Shown here piece after piece: positions 37,680-45,926 of a stretch of 49,159 nt of DNA. The position numbers were made by a program, and so were the translations under genes. The stretch is from Flammeovirgaceae bacterium BBD 1991-12. Lineage in GTDB: Bacteria > Bacteroidota > Bacteroidia > Cytophagales > Cyclobacteriaceae. Location of the stretch: positions 1-49,159 of the forward strand of contig LYSV01000034.1 of NCBI GenBank assembly GCA_001657315.1. Reading direction: 5' to 3'. Every line of letters starts with the position of its first letter. The first letter of the stretch is position 1. The notes below the pieces were generated by a model that saw only the letters and a list, made by a program, of their open reading frames with translations, was not told the origin of the DNA and searched no databases.

Positions 37680-39158
37680 ATGTTGCTAAAGTTGGTATTG
37701 AAAAATCAGCGCTATGCCTTACTGGTGATCGGGGTGTTCCTTTTACTGGCTTCCTGTCGTCGGTCGGGTAATGAAAGTACAAAATTAGCGGACAATGGCA
37801 GGCTGGAAAGGGGTTTAAGTGTTGTTGACTTTGATCTGGAAAAAATAAAAAGCCGTGGTTCACTGATCGCCATAGTCGACAACAGTTCTACCGGTTATTT
37901 TATTTACAAAGGGCAGCCTATGGGATATGACTTCGATCTGCTCAGCCTCTTTGCCCGATACCTGGGGGTGAGGCTGGAGATAGAGATCACCTCCAGTATT
38001 GATGCTGCCTTTGATATGCTTAACGAAGGAAAAGGAGATGTCATCGCCTACAGCCTGACCATCACCAGAGAACGCCGGAAGCTGGCAAAGTTCACCAACA
38101 GCCACTATACCACCCGGCAGGTATTGGTGCAAAGAAAACCCGATGGCTGGAGAAGGATGACGCGTGATGATCTGGAAAGATCGCTGATACGCAATCAGGT
38201 AGATCTGATTGGCAAGGAGGTGCATGTGCGCAAAAGCTCTTCCTATGTAGACCGGTTGTATAATCTTGCGGATGAGATAGGAGGGGACATCATTGTAGTA
38301 GAGACCGGTGATACACTGGAGACGGAGCGGCTCATCAAAATGGTGGCCCGCGAGGATATTGAGTATACCATCGCTGACGAGTCCATGGCGCTGGTCAATG
38401 CTGCCTACTATACCAATATTGATGTATCAACACCGGTTAGCTTTCCACAGCAGATCGCCTGGGCCGTAAGAAAGAATGCGGATGAACTCCTGGAGCAGCT
38501 CAATAGCTGGCTGAGAGCTACAAAAAGGCAGCCCACCTACAATGTGATTTACAACAAGTATTTTAAAAGTCCGCGTGCATCCGTTATCCGGGCCAGTAGT
38601 GATTTCTCTTCTATTTCAGGGCAAAGAATATCGCTTTATGATGATGTTATTAAGGCCGCAGCTGACTCTATTGGATGGGACTGGCTCCTGCTGGCATCCC
38701 AGATTTACCAGGAGTCACGCTTCGATCCTGAAGCAAAGTCATGGGCCGGAGCCATAGGGCTTATGCAACTGGTCCCTGAAACAGGCAGGCGGTTTGGGGC
38801 AAGAAAAATGACTGACCCGGTACAAAGCATCTGGGCAGGAGTGGGTTTCATTCATCATTTGAACACGCTATGGAGCAAGACCGTAGCGGATGAGGAGGAA
38901 CGTATCAAGTTTGTGCTGGCTTCCTACAATGTGGGATTGGGTCATGTGACAGATGCCCGTGATCTGGCAAAAAAATACGGCAAGGACCCTACCGTATGGG
39001 ACGGGAACGTGGAGTATTACCTGCTTAATAAGAGTAAAAAGAATCTCATTGTTGACCCATTGGTAAAATACGGCTACTGCCGTGGAGAAGAACCTGTGAA
39101 TTATGTACACGAGATCCTCAACCGTTATTCACAATATAAACAATTGATGAGCTCCTGA
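37680..39158 (+). CDS. MltF-like lytic murein transglycosylase lipoprotein
   Basis: 492 aa from ATG 37680. A lipoprotein signal ending LLLASC places it on the periplasmic side. Residues about 55-290 are a family-3 solute-binding domain (GSLIAIVDNSSTGYFIYKGQPMGYDFDLL region) and about 330-490 the SLT lysozyme-like domain, where the catalytic Glu is in QIYQESRFDP and the fold signature is GAIGLMQLVPET. It cleaves peptidoglycan between MurNAc and GlcNAc. Start choice rests on the lipobox. Confidence 0.93.
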   Translation: MLLKLVLKNQRYALLVIGVFLLLASCRRSGNESTKLADNGRLERGLSVVDFDLEKIKSRGSLIAIVDNSSTGYFIYKGQPMGYDFDLLSLFARYLGVRLEIEITSSIDAAFDMLNEGKGDVIAYSLTITRERRKLAKFTNSHYTTRQVLVQRKPDGWRRMTRDDLERSLIRNQVDLIGKEVHVRKSSSYVDRLYNLADEIGGDIIVVETGDTLETERLIKMVAREDIEYTIADESMALVNAAYYTNIDVSTPVSFPQQIAWAVRKNADELLEQLNSWLRATKRQPTYNVIYNKYFKSPRASVIRASSDFSSISGQRISLYDDVIKAAADSIGWDWLLLASQIYQESRFDPEAKSWAGAIGLMQLVPETGRRFGARKMTDPVQSIWAGVGFIHHLNTLWSKTVADEEERIKFVLASYNVGLGHVTDARDLAKKYGKDPTVWDGNVEYYLLNKSKKNLIVDPLVKYGYCRGEEPVNYVHEILNRYSQYKQLMSS

Positions 39159-39372
39159 TTCATATTATGATAGTATTTATGGTTTAGTAGATTGATTAAA
39201 CGTTCCGCCCTCCTTGCATGTCCAAAGGATAGAGATGAACATCAATAACTAAAATTAAGGGATAGTGAACCTATCGTCTGGTAATTTCTGTTAAATTTAC
39301 TACATACAGGCTTAGGGGAGACATAAATTCCGAGCCAGGGTACCTCGGGTTAGTTTTAGCTTTAAAATAATT

Positions 39373-39609
39373 ATGGAAATACAATTCGATAACAGAATAA
39401 CCATTCATCCGGATATATGCCATGGAAAGCCGACCATTAGAAAATCCAGGATAATGGTGAATACCATCCTTGATCTCTTATCTTCAGGGATGACTCAGGA
39501 CGAGATACTGGAAGATTATCCGTTTCTTGAAAAGGAAGATATTCTTGCATGTTTTTCATTTGCAGCTAAACTTACCAATGTCAAAGGATTTTCGCGACTG
39601 TCAGCATGA
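39373..39609 (+). CDS. DUF433 antitoxin-like protein
   Basis: 78 aa. The DUF433 pattern is complete: ITIHPDICHGKPTIRKSRIMV, then TILDLLSSGMTQDEILEDYPFLEKEDI and CFSFAAKL. DUF433 proteins are helix-turn-helix antitoxins, often paired with PIN-like toxins. The stop overlaps the next start (ATGA), so the two are co-translated. It likely binds DNA and its partner. Confidence is high for family, moderate for role. Confidence 0.9.
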   Translation: MEIQFDNRITIHPDICHGKPTIRKSRIMVNTILDLLSSGMTQDEILEDYPFLEKEDILACFSFAAKLTNVKGFSRLSA

Positions 39610-39956
39610 AGGTAATTGTTGATGCGCAATTGCCACCTTTGTTAAGAGACGTATTGGTTCAAATAGGTGTTGATGCGGTTCATGCAAGTGATTTAGACCA
39701 GGGATATCTCGCAAATGATTCTACCATTGCTAACTTTGCTGATAACGAAGATCGTATTGTGTTTACCAGGGATTCTGACTTTTACCTTTCCCATATCGTC
39801 GCCAATACACCAAAGAAATTACTCATAATATCTACAGGGAATATAAAAAACCGGCAATTACTTGATCTGTTCAGAGCCAATACGGCAAAATTGGAAGAAG
39901 CTTTTCAGGATTGCAATTGCCTTGAAATGTCTGTATTCGAGATCATCAGACGCTGA
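39606..39956 (+). CDS. DUF5615 PIN-like protein (probable toxin)
   Basis: 116 aa. It opens MKVIVDAQLPPLLRDVL, with the first PIN-type acidic residue, and continues with VHASDL, DSTIANFADNEDRIVFTRDSDF, holding further conserved Asp residues. PIN-like nucleases cleave RNA. It forms a 4-bp-overlapping pair with the DUF433 gene. Toxicity has not been shown for many such pairs, so the toxin role is inferred. Confidence 0.88.
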   Translation: MKVIVDAQLPPLLRDVLVQIGVDAVHASDLDQGYLANDSTIANFADNEDRIVFTRDSDFYLSHIVANTPKKLLIISTGNIKNRQLLDLFRANTAKLEEAFQDCNCLEMSVFEIIRR

Positions 39957-39997
39957 ATCCTGATTTCCCGAAATATTATGTATAATGAAAGGAAAGC

Positions 39998-41338
39998 CTA
40001 TGTTGCTTTCAAACGATCCGCTATTGACCTAAAGTCAAGATCCATCCAGCGTTCATGGATATCCGGTGATCGCATTACTTCATCCATGATCCTTTGCTGG
40101 GTTTCCCCCTGTCGAAGCGCCTCTGAATAGCGCAGTTCTTCCTTGAAGGTCACCATGGAATAAAGTGGGATCCATTCTTCAGGATAGAGTTCGTAAAGTC
40201 TGGCTTCAATCTTTTTTCTGAGAAGAAAATTTTCATCACCCACCAGGTCTCTCATCTCTATGAAATTACTAAGCGCCAGATGGGATATTGCGTCGGCATC
40301 GGGCTTGCGCTCTTTCTGAAATTCAGGCAGGACCTTATCCCAATTGTCACCATGCTTGTCCAGCAGCGCATTTAACACCCTGCAATCTTCAAAGCCACTG
40401 TTCATTCCCTGACCGTAGAAAGGTACTATGGCATGGGAGGCATCACCGATCAGAAGGGTTTTGTTCTTAACCCAGGGGTAGCATCTGACGGTGACCAGTG
40501 ATGACGTCGGGTTATGATGAAAGTCCTCCAGCAGGGTAGGCATCCGTTCGAAAGCGTCCGGGAAATCCTGACGGAAAAAGTTGAGGATATCGTCATCTGT
40601 TTTCAGTTGGCTGAAGGATCTTTCTCCCTCGAAGGCAAGAAACAAGGTACATGTGAAGCTGGCATCCTTGTTGGGTAGGGCTATTAGCATATAATTGCCC
40701 CGGGGCCATATGTGCAAGGCATTCTTATCCAGCAGAAATTCACCATTTTTGCCTGCCGGTATGGAAAGCTCCTTGTAGCCGTGTTCTATGTAGTGCTGGG
40801 AATAGTTAAACCGGTCAGTGATCTGCATGAATTTCCGTACTACCGAAAAGGCCCCGTCCGACCCAATAATGACATCGGAAAGATGCATCATGGGTTTTCC
40901 ATCTTTCACACAGCTGATCGTACTTTGATCAAAATCAATGTGCTCAATAGTGCAATTGAAATGAATAACAGCGCCCGCTTTTTCAGCTTCCGTCATCAGA
41001 AGAGCATTCAAACCGCCACGTGATATTGAATTAATGGCCTGGCCTTCCTTACCGTAGGGCTGAAAAGTGAGGTCCCCGGAGCTATCATGCATCGCTCTGC
41101 CTGCCATAGGTATGATCATATCCTGCACCTGGTTTTCAAGGCCCACCTCCTTCAAAGGCCACCAGCCCCGATTGCTCAGGGCAAGATTGATGGAGCGGCC
41201 ACCCTCCATGCCCTTCTGACGCATATCCGGTCTTTTTTCGAATATTTCCACTTTATAGCCACGCCTGGCCAGATAGATACCTATCAGGGAGCCTACCAGT
41301 CCGGCACCGGCTATTGTCACTGATTTCGTGCTACTCAT
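39998..41338 (-). CDS. kmo: Kynurenine 3-monooxygenase
   Basis: 446 aa FAD- and NADPH-dependent hydroxylase. It shows the Rossmann GAGLVGSLIGIYLARRG (about 11-27), EGGRSINLALSNRGW (about 46-60), DG in VIIGSDGAFS and GDASHAIVPFYGQGMNSGFEDC (about 311-332). It converts L-kynurenine to 3-hydroxykynurenine. Its first codons overlap the kynU stop by 4 nt, so the two are translationally coupled. It has no C-terminal membrane anchor like mitochondrial KMO. Confidence 0.97.
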   Translation of the reverse strand: MSSTKSVTIAGAGLVGSLIGIYLARRGYKVEIFEKRPDMRQKGMEGGRSINLALSNRGWWPLKEVGLENQVQDMIIPMAGRAMHDSSGDLTFQPYGKEGQAINSISRGGLNALLMTEAEKAGAVIHFNCTIEHIDFDQSTISCVKDGKPMMHLSDVIIGSDGAFSVVRKFMQITDRFNYSQHYIEHGYKELSIPAGKNGEFLLDKNALHIWPRGNYMLIALPNKDASFTCTLFLAFEGERSFSQLKTDDDILNFFRQDFPDAFERMPTLLEDFHHNPTSSLVTVRCYPWVKNKTLLIGDASHAIVPFYGQGMNSGFEDCRVLNALLDKHGDNWDKVLPEFQKERKPDADAISHLALSNFIEMRDLVGDENFLLRKKIEARLYELYPEEWIPLYSMVTFKEELRYSEALRQGETQQRIMDEVMRSPDIHERWMDLDFRSIADRLKAT

Positions 41339-42618
41339 TCCAATCCTGCTTTTAAGATCTCATAAAACCGGTAAACTTCGGCAAAGGTATTGTAAAGCGG
41401 AACAGGTGCAACACGTATGATCCCCCCCTTACCCGGGATATGTGGTTCACGCCAGTCTGCTACCACGCCACGTTCCGTTAACAGGTTAAAAACCTCCCGG
41501 CCATGCTCATGTATCAGCAGTGACAGCTGACACCCGCGTTCTTCAGCCATTGCAGGAGTGATGATCTCTAATCGATTTTCAGGGAGGCTGCCCAAAAGGA
41601 ACTGCAGGTATCCCGTGAGTTGATTGCTTTTCTCACGCAAGGTAACTATGCCGGCCTTATCAAAGATCTCGAGGGAAGCAAGATGGGCAGCACTGGCCAG
41701 TACGTTTACATTGCTGAGCTGCCAGCCGTCTGCTCCACGCATAGGCATAAAGCCTTTCTCCATTTTAAAGCGCTCCTCTTCATTATGTCCCCACCAGCCT
41801 GCAAACCGTGGGATTTTATCGTTGTTGCCGTGTTTTTCATGAACGAAGATCCCGCTTACTCCGCCTGGTCCTGAATTCAGGTATTTGTAGCTGCACCATA
41901 CCGCAAAATCCACCTCATCGTTGTGAAGGTCCAGTGGCACATTACCTATGGCATGTGCCAGGTCGAAGCCTGCAAGGGCTCCTGCGTTATTTGCCGCTGT
42001 GGTAATAGCTCTTATGTCAAACAGCTGACCTGTAAAATACTGAACCCCGCCAAAGAGTACCAGCGCCAGCTCATGGCTATGCTCTTCTATGGCTTGCAGG
42101 ATGTCCTCCGTTCTCAAAGTATGTTCACCTTCACGCGGGGCGATCTCAATCAATGCATCTTCGTACGGGTAGCCGTGGAATTTTATCTGGCTTTCCACAG
42201 CATACTGATCAGAAGGAAAAGCGCCACTTTCCATCATGATCTTGTATCTTTTACCCTCCGGCCGGTAAAAGCTTACCATCATCAGGTGAAGGTTGGACGT
42301 GAGGTTATTCATGGAAACCACCTCAGAAGGCAATGCACCTACAAGTCTGGCCAGAGACTCCTTGCTGAACTTGTGATAATGAAACCACGGTCTGCTGTTG
42401 CTGTGAAAATGTCCCTCTACCCCCAGTGTGGACCATCCGTCCAGTTCTTCATTGATATAGTTTCGGGTCGTTTTGGGCTGCAGCCCCAGTGAATTACCTG
42501 TAAAATAAATGCAGTCCTGTCCGTTTTTTTGAGGGATGTGAAATTGATCACGGTAGCTTCGCAGCGGATCTTTTTCATCCAGCTGCCGGGCAAACTCAAG
42601 TGAGTTTTCGTAGGTCAT
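41335..42618 (-). CDS. kynU: Kynureninase
   Basis: 427 aa from ATG 42618, the usual kynureninase length; the in-frame ORF extends to 42729 but that extra part is coded by heptamer repeats and is not credible. PLP enzyme: the lysine is in WCSYKYLNSGPGGVSG, with NSLGLQPK near the N-terminus and AGFDLAHAIGN. It cleaves 3-hydroxykynurenine to 3-hydroxyanthranilate and alanine. It is coupled to kmo by a 4-nt overlap. The 227-nt gap to ogt is unusually long within this unit and holds repeats. Confidence 0.97.
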   Translation of the reverse strand: MTYENSLEFARQLDEKDPLRSYRDQFHIPQKNGQDCIYFTGNSLGLQPKTTRNYINEELDGWSTLGVEGHFHSNSRPWFHYHKFSKESLARLVGALPSEVVSMNNLTSNLHLMMVSFYRPEGKRYKIMMESGAFPSDQYAVESQIKFHGYPYEDALIEIAPREGEHTLRTEDILQAIEEHSHELALVLFGGVQYFTGQLFDIRAITTAANNAGALAGFDLAHAIGNVPLDLHNDEVDFAVWCSYKYLNSGPGGVSGIFVHEKHGNNDKIPRFAGWWGHNEEERFKMEKGFMPMRGADGWQLSNVNVLASAAHLASLEIFDKAGIVTLREKSNQLTGYLQFLLGSLPENRLEIITPAMAEERGCQLSLLIHEHGREVFNLLTERGVVADWREPHIPGKGGIIRVAPVPLYNTFAEVYRFYEILKAGLE

Positions 42619-42693
42619 ACCTTGTGCCTTCAATGTTTTGTGTATCGCGGTTTTAAGATAAGCAATTTCACAAAGCCTGTCATTGGAGGGGTT

Positions 42694-42728
42694 GAAAACA
42701 GTTGGCAACAGGCAGTGAGCAGTCAACA
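42694..42728. repeat. Degenerate heptamer tandem repeat (NNNNNCA type)
   Basis: Five in-register 7-bp units, GAAAACA, GTTGGCA, ACAGGCA, GTGAGCA, GTCAACA, lie 76-110 bp upstream of the kynU ATG. Confidence 0.65.
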
Positions 42729-42764
42729 AAAATCAATGTGCTACGGGATGTGTCTCCGACCTGG

Positions 42765-42848
42765 TCCAGACACCAGAACAAGGAGACCAGTATCCGGTCA
42801 TCATCAATTAACCATCAACGATAAACGGTCAACCACTACCAATCATCA
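42765..42848. repeat. Degenerate heptamer array between kynU and ogt
   Basis: Twelve 7-bp units can be read from TCCAGAC through ACCAGAA, CAAGGAG, ACCAGTA, TCCGGTC to ATCAACG, ATAAACG, GTCAACC, ACTACCA, ATCATCA. The words are loose, but the CC/CA/AAC spacing of 7 is evident. The array reaches the last codons of ogt. Confidence 0.55.
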
Positions 42849-43334
42849 TTCAAAAAGACCCATTTGCTCCCCGGGTATGGCTCCTTCATGCCTTAGTAAC
42901 CAGTGCTTCCTGTCGAGTCCACCGCCGAAGCCAACAAGGGAGCCGTTTTTTCCTATTACCCGATGACAGGGTATCAGCACGGGCAGGTTGTTTTTACCGT
43001 TGGCTGTACCAGCGGCCCTGATCGACTTCAGATCGCCCAGACGAAGTGCCAACTCTGTGTAGGATATCGTTTTCCCGAAAGGGATCTTCATCAGTTCACT
43101 CCATACCTTGTTTTGAAATTCAGTACCTGTCAGTCTCATGGGCACAGAAAACTCCTCAAGTTGGCCCTCGAAGTATGCTGTCAACTCCTTTTCGCACTCA
43201 TCCAGCAGTGGCGAGGCATCATGGTACATATTATCAGCATCAAACCGTACCTTCAGAATAGAGGAGTCATCAGCGGTTATTTCCAGCAGGCCCAGAGGCG
43301 AGGGTATAGTCCGTTTCTTCGTTAGGTCAGACAA
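42846..43334 (-). CDS. ogt: Methylated-DNA--protein-cysteine methyltransferase
   Basis: 162 aa with a TTG start; no ATG is available. The active-site PCHRVIG lies in VLIPCHRVIGKNGSLVGFGGGL, and the helix-turn-helix recognition TISYTELALRLG precedes it. It transfers alkyl groups from O6-alkylguanine to its own Cys. It overlaps haaO by 8 nt and so seems to be translated with it, despite having no metabolic link to the kynurenine route. The overlap makes co-expression likely. Confidence 0.93.
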   Translation of the reverse strand: MSDLTKKRTIPSPLGLLEITADDSSILKVRFDADNMYHDASPLLDECEKELTAYFEGQLEEFSVPMRLTGTEFQNKVWSELMKIPFGKTISYTELALRLGDLKSIRAAGTANGKNNLPVLIPCHRVIGKNGSLVGFGGGLDRKHWLLRHEGAIPGEQMGLFE

Positions 43335-43854
43335 ATCTTGGGTCGGTAGGCATTATGTATCCACAATTTTTACAGGTTCTCAATTCTTCAGACCCATAAA
43401 ATTCACGGAAGCGGGGTAAAAAATCCTTTTCAATATTGGCGAGAGGAAAATACGTTTCATGAAGTTTGTTGTTGCATTGATCGCAGTACCAGATCAGCCC
43501 GTCCGTATGATCCTTTTCCCTCTTTCGTTCTATTACAAGTCCTATGCTTCCCTCCGGCCTTATGGGCGAGTGGGGCACTTTGGCAGGGTGCAGGTACATG
43601 TCCCCGGCTTTGATGGGTATCTCCACTGCTTTACCATCTTCCTGGATCTTAACCGTAATGTCCCCTTCCAGTTGATAGAAAAGCTCCTCGGTTTCATTGT
43701 AGTGATAATCTTTTCTGGCATTTGGTCCACCTACGATCATTACAATGTAATCCCCGGCATCGGCATACAAATTCTTGTTACCTACCGGTGGTTTGAGGAT
43801 GTCACGGTTATCTTCTATCCATTGGTTAAGATTAAAGGGTCTCTTGATGGCCAT
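43327..43854 (-). CDS. haaO: 3-hydroxyanthranilate 3,4-dioxygenase
   Basis: 175 aa, a cupin with a 2-His-1-Glu iron site read from DYHYNETEELFYQLEG (His and Glu) and HPAKVPHSP (His). The C-terminal rubredoxin-like site is complete: CDQC and CKNC, as in the bacterial HaaO/NbaC enzymes. It opens 3-hydroxyanthranilate to 2-amino-3-carboxymuconate semialdehyde. It is first gene of the minus arm and shares a 70-bp divergent promoter region with the SDR gene. Confidence 0.96.
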   Translation of the reverse strand: MAIKRPFNLNQWIEDNRDILKPPVGNKNLYADAGDYIVMIVGGPNARKDYHYNETEELFYQLEGDITVKIQEDGKAVEIPIKAGDMYLHPAKVPHSPIRPEGSIGLVIERKREKDHTDGLIWYCDQCNNKLHETYFPLANIEKDFLPRFREFYGSEELRTCKNCGYIMPTDPRFV

Positions 43855-43857
43855 AGG

Positions 43858-43887
43858 TTTGGTTTCTTGTAATTCTGGTTAAATTTA
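43858..43887 (+). promoter_or_regulatory. Putative promoter of the SDR/ALDH arm
   Basis: TTTG (43858-43861) followed after 18 nt by TAAATTTA (43880-43887), a 7/8 match to TAnnTTTG, 37 nt upstream of the SDR ATG. Confidence 0.5.
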
Positions 43888-43889
43888 AG

Positions 43890-43916
43890 CAAAAATAAAA
43901 CCACGCTGATAATCAA
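43890..43916 (-). promoter_or_regulatory. Putative promoter of the haaO arm
   Basis: On minus, TTG (43914-43916) and, after 16 nt, TATTTTTG (43890-43897), an exact -7 match, 35 nt before the haaO ATG. The spacing is slightly short. It is back to back with the plus-arm promoter. Confidence 0.6.
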
Positions 43917-43924
43917 TTTAAGAT

Positions 43925-44713
43925 ATGGATCTGGATTTAACAGGTAGGCGGGCCTTCGTATGTGGAAGCACACAGGGTATTGGCAAGGCCGTAGCAATTG
44001 AACTGGCCGCACTGGGTGCTGGCATTACCCTGATCGCCAGGAATGAAAACGCTTTAAAAAATACCCTGGGAGACCTTTCAGATGGGCAGGGACAAAGCCA
44101 TGATTATATCTGTGCTGATTTTGACCGTCCGAAAGAGCTGAAAGAAGCCATCGATCAATATCTGGCCGGAAATGACGGCGCTCATATTCTCATTAATAAT
44201 TCCGGTGGTCCTCCGGCAGGATTGGCTATTGATGCAGACCTCGAGGAATTCAGAGTGGCTTTTAACCGCCACCTGATATGCAATCAGATCCTCACACAAG
44301 CGCTGGCCCCATTTATGAAGGAAGCTGGCTATGGCCGTATTGTGAATATAATCTCCACCTCTGTTAAGGCGCCCATTCCGGGGCTTGGAGTATCCAATAC
44401 GATCAGAGGAGGTGTGGCCAGCTGGGCCAAAACGCTGGCTAATGAACTGGGACCCCATGGCATTACCGTGAACAATGTACTTCCAGGTGCTACTATGACT
44501 GCCCGGCTGGACTCCATTATTAAAAACAATGCTGCGAAGGCAGGTACTACTCAGGAGGAGGTACGGGAAAAGATGAAGTCAGAAATACCTGCCCGAAGAT
44601 TTGCCGGGGCCGAAGAGGTAGCTGCTGCAGTGGCATTCCTGTCCAGTCCGGCGGCTGGCTATATTAACGGTACCAACTTACCCGTGGATGGTGGACGGCT
44701 GCCCAATTTGTAG
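43925..44713 (+). CDS. SDR-family protein lacking the catalytic Tyr and Lys
   Basis: 262 aa with an intact Rossmann nucleotide site (CGSTQGIG, 13-20), NNSGG and the conserved Ser (S144). The YxxxK pair that should lie 13 residues later reads S157-N-T-I-R161, so Tyr is Ser and Lys is Arg. Such members resemble the 3-oxoacyl-ACP reductase-like subgroup without the catalytic Tyr. It heads the plus arm of the kynurenine cluster, back to back with haaO. Role unknown: a non-redox step on aminomuconate chemistry or a scaffold are possible. The fold is certain; the function is not. Confidence 0.92.
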   Translation: MDLDLTGRRAFVCGSTQGIGKAVAIELAALGAGITLIARNENALKNTLGDLSDGQGQSHDYICADFDRPKELKEAIDQYLAGNDGAHILINNSGGPPAGLAIDADLEEFRVAFNRHLICNQILTQALAPFMKEAGYGRIVNIISTSVKAPIPGLGVSNTIRGGVASWAKTLANELGPHGITVNNVLPGATMTARLDSIIKNNAAKAGTTQEEVREKMKSEIPARRFAGAEEVAAAVAFLSSPAAGYINGTNLPVDGGRLPNL

Positions 44714-44811
44714 GAAAGGCATGTACAGGCAACTATATCGCGCTCTGTGAGTATATAAAGTTATCAATATTCCATTGGCAGTGGCTGGCGGGCAAATATT
44801 ATACAATTATA

Positions 44812-45879
44812 ATGCATCTGATCCTTTTGATAACTCAACTGTTTTTACCGATATCCTGTAAGCCGGCTGAACCCGTCCCGTCACTCAGAAATATTGAAAG
44901 GAAAGTCATGAAAATTGCCCGGGAAAGGAATATTCCTTCCCTGGCACTGACCATCACCACACGGGATGATCATCTGGAGGTTGAGTATCACAACCGGCAT
45001 GTGCAAAAGCAAAACATCTACGGTATCGGTAGTGCTACCAAATTTTTGTCGTCGGTACTGGTCTTCAAACTTATTGAGGAGCAAAAACTGGCGCTTGATG
45101 ACCGTATCGTACAATATGTAAGCTTAAACGAGCACATAAGCGGGACAGAGACCGTTACTGTAAGAAATCTCCTTAACCATACCGGTGGCCTGTCAGATTA
45201 TACAAAAGATCCCCAATGGATTGAAAACGTGATGAATGATGAGCCTCCGAAAACATTTGAGAAAAAATTAAGCATGGTAGATCAGGTGCTGATCAAAAAA
45301 GATACATTTTCCTATAGCAACACCCACTATCTGATCCTGGAAAAAATAGTAGAATCCATAACCGGGAAGCCGTTTAACAAGGCTTTCAATGATTTCTACG
45401 AGGAACTGGGGCTGTCCGGAATAGAGCTCAGAACCACGGCTCCGGGGCTTCAGGCTTTTTTTGCCCAAACGGACAAGGCAAGTTCTGATGTGTCTCATTG
45501 GGAGGAGCACTACGGATTTGATGCAGGTGTGTATTCAACACCGGGTGAGCTCAGCAGGTTTTTGAAGCTTTTGTTTACGGACCGGTCCGTTTTGGATCAA
45601 AATACATTGTCCCAAATGAAGGAATGGATACCTATGCAGCAAATGTCAATACCCGTTGGGGCAGGGATCATATCAGCGTACGGAAATGGAATAATGAAAC
45701 TGAGCTACAATGGAAAGGTTTACATTGGTCATTCAGGGGGTACGTTGAAGTATCAATCCTTCGTGTTCTTTAATGAAGATGATGATATAGCTGTTAGTAT
45801 AACCACTAATTGTAGTGGAAGATATTACAACAACATATTCTTTCAGGAGCTTATACCTGCTATACTTGGAGAGCTGTAG
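44812..45879 (+). CDS. Serine hydrolase lipoprotein (beta-lactamase/S12 family)
   Basis: 355 aa. A short lipoprotein signal ends PISC (Cys about 17). The S12 catalytic set is visible: SATK (SxxK) in GIGSATKFL, YSN in FSYSNTHYL, and HSGG in the KTG position. These proteins act on D-amino-acid peptides, esters or beta-lactams in the periplasm. It sits between the SDR and the ALDH genes on the same strand. Its link to kynurenine metabolism is unclear; it may be a bystander. Confidence 0.9.
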   Translation: MHLILLITQLFLPISCKPAEPVPSLRNIERKVMKIARERNIPSLALTITTRDDHLEVEYHNRHVQKQNIYGIGSATKFLSSVLVFKLIEEQKLALDDRIVQYVSLNEHISGTETVTVRNLLNHTGGLSDYTKDPQWIENVMNDEPPKTFEKKLSMVDQVLIKKDTFSYSNTHYLILEKIVESITGKPFNKAFNDFYEELGLSGIELRTTAPGLQAFFAQTDKASSDVSHWEEHYGFDAGVYSTPGELSRFLKLLFTDRSVLDQNTLSQMKEWIPMQQMSIPVGAGIISAYGNGIMKLSYNGKVYIGHSGGTLKYQSFVFFNEDDDIAVSITTNCSGRYYNNIFFQELIPAILGEL

Positions 45880-45926
45880 GCTACTTGCCATGGTGTGAGA
45901 TAGGTGAGGCAGAAAATTTTATTGAA

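Noticed and set aside
42619-42729. 37-codon N-terminal extension of kynU
   Set aside because: It runs through the heptamer repeat and is unlike kynureninase N-termini; the ATG at 42618 gives the family length.
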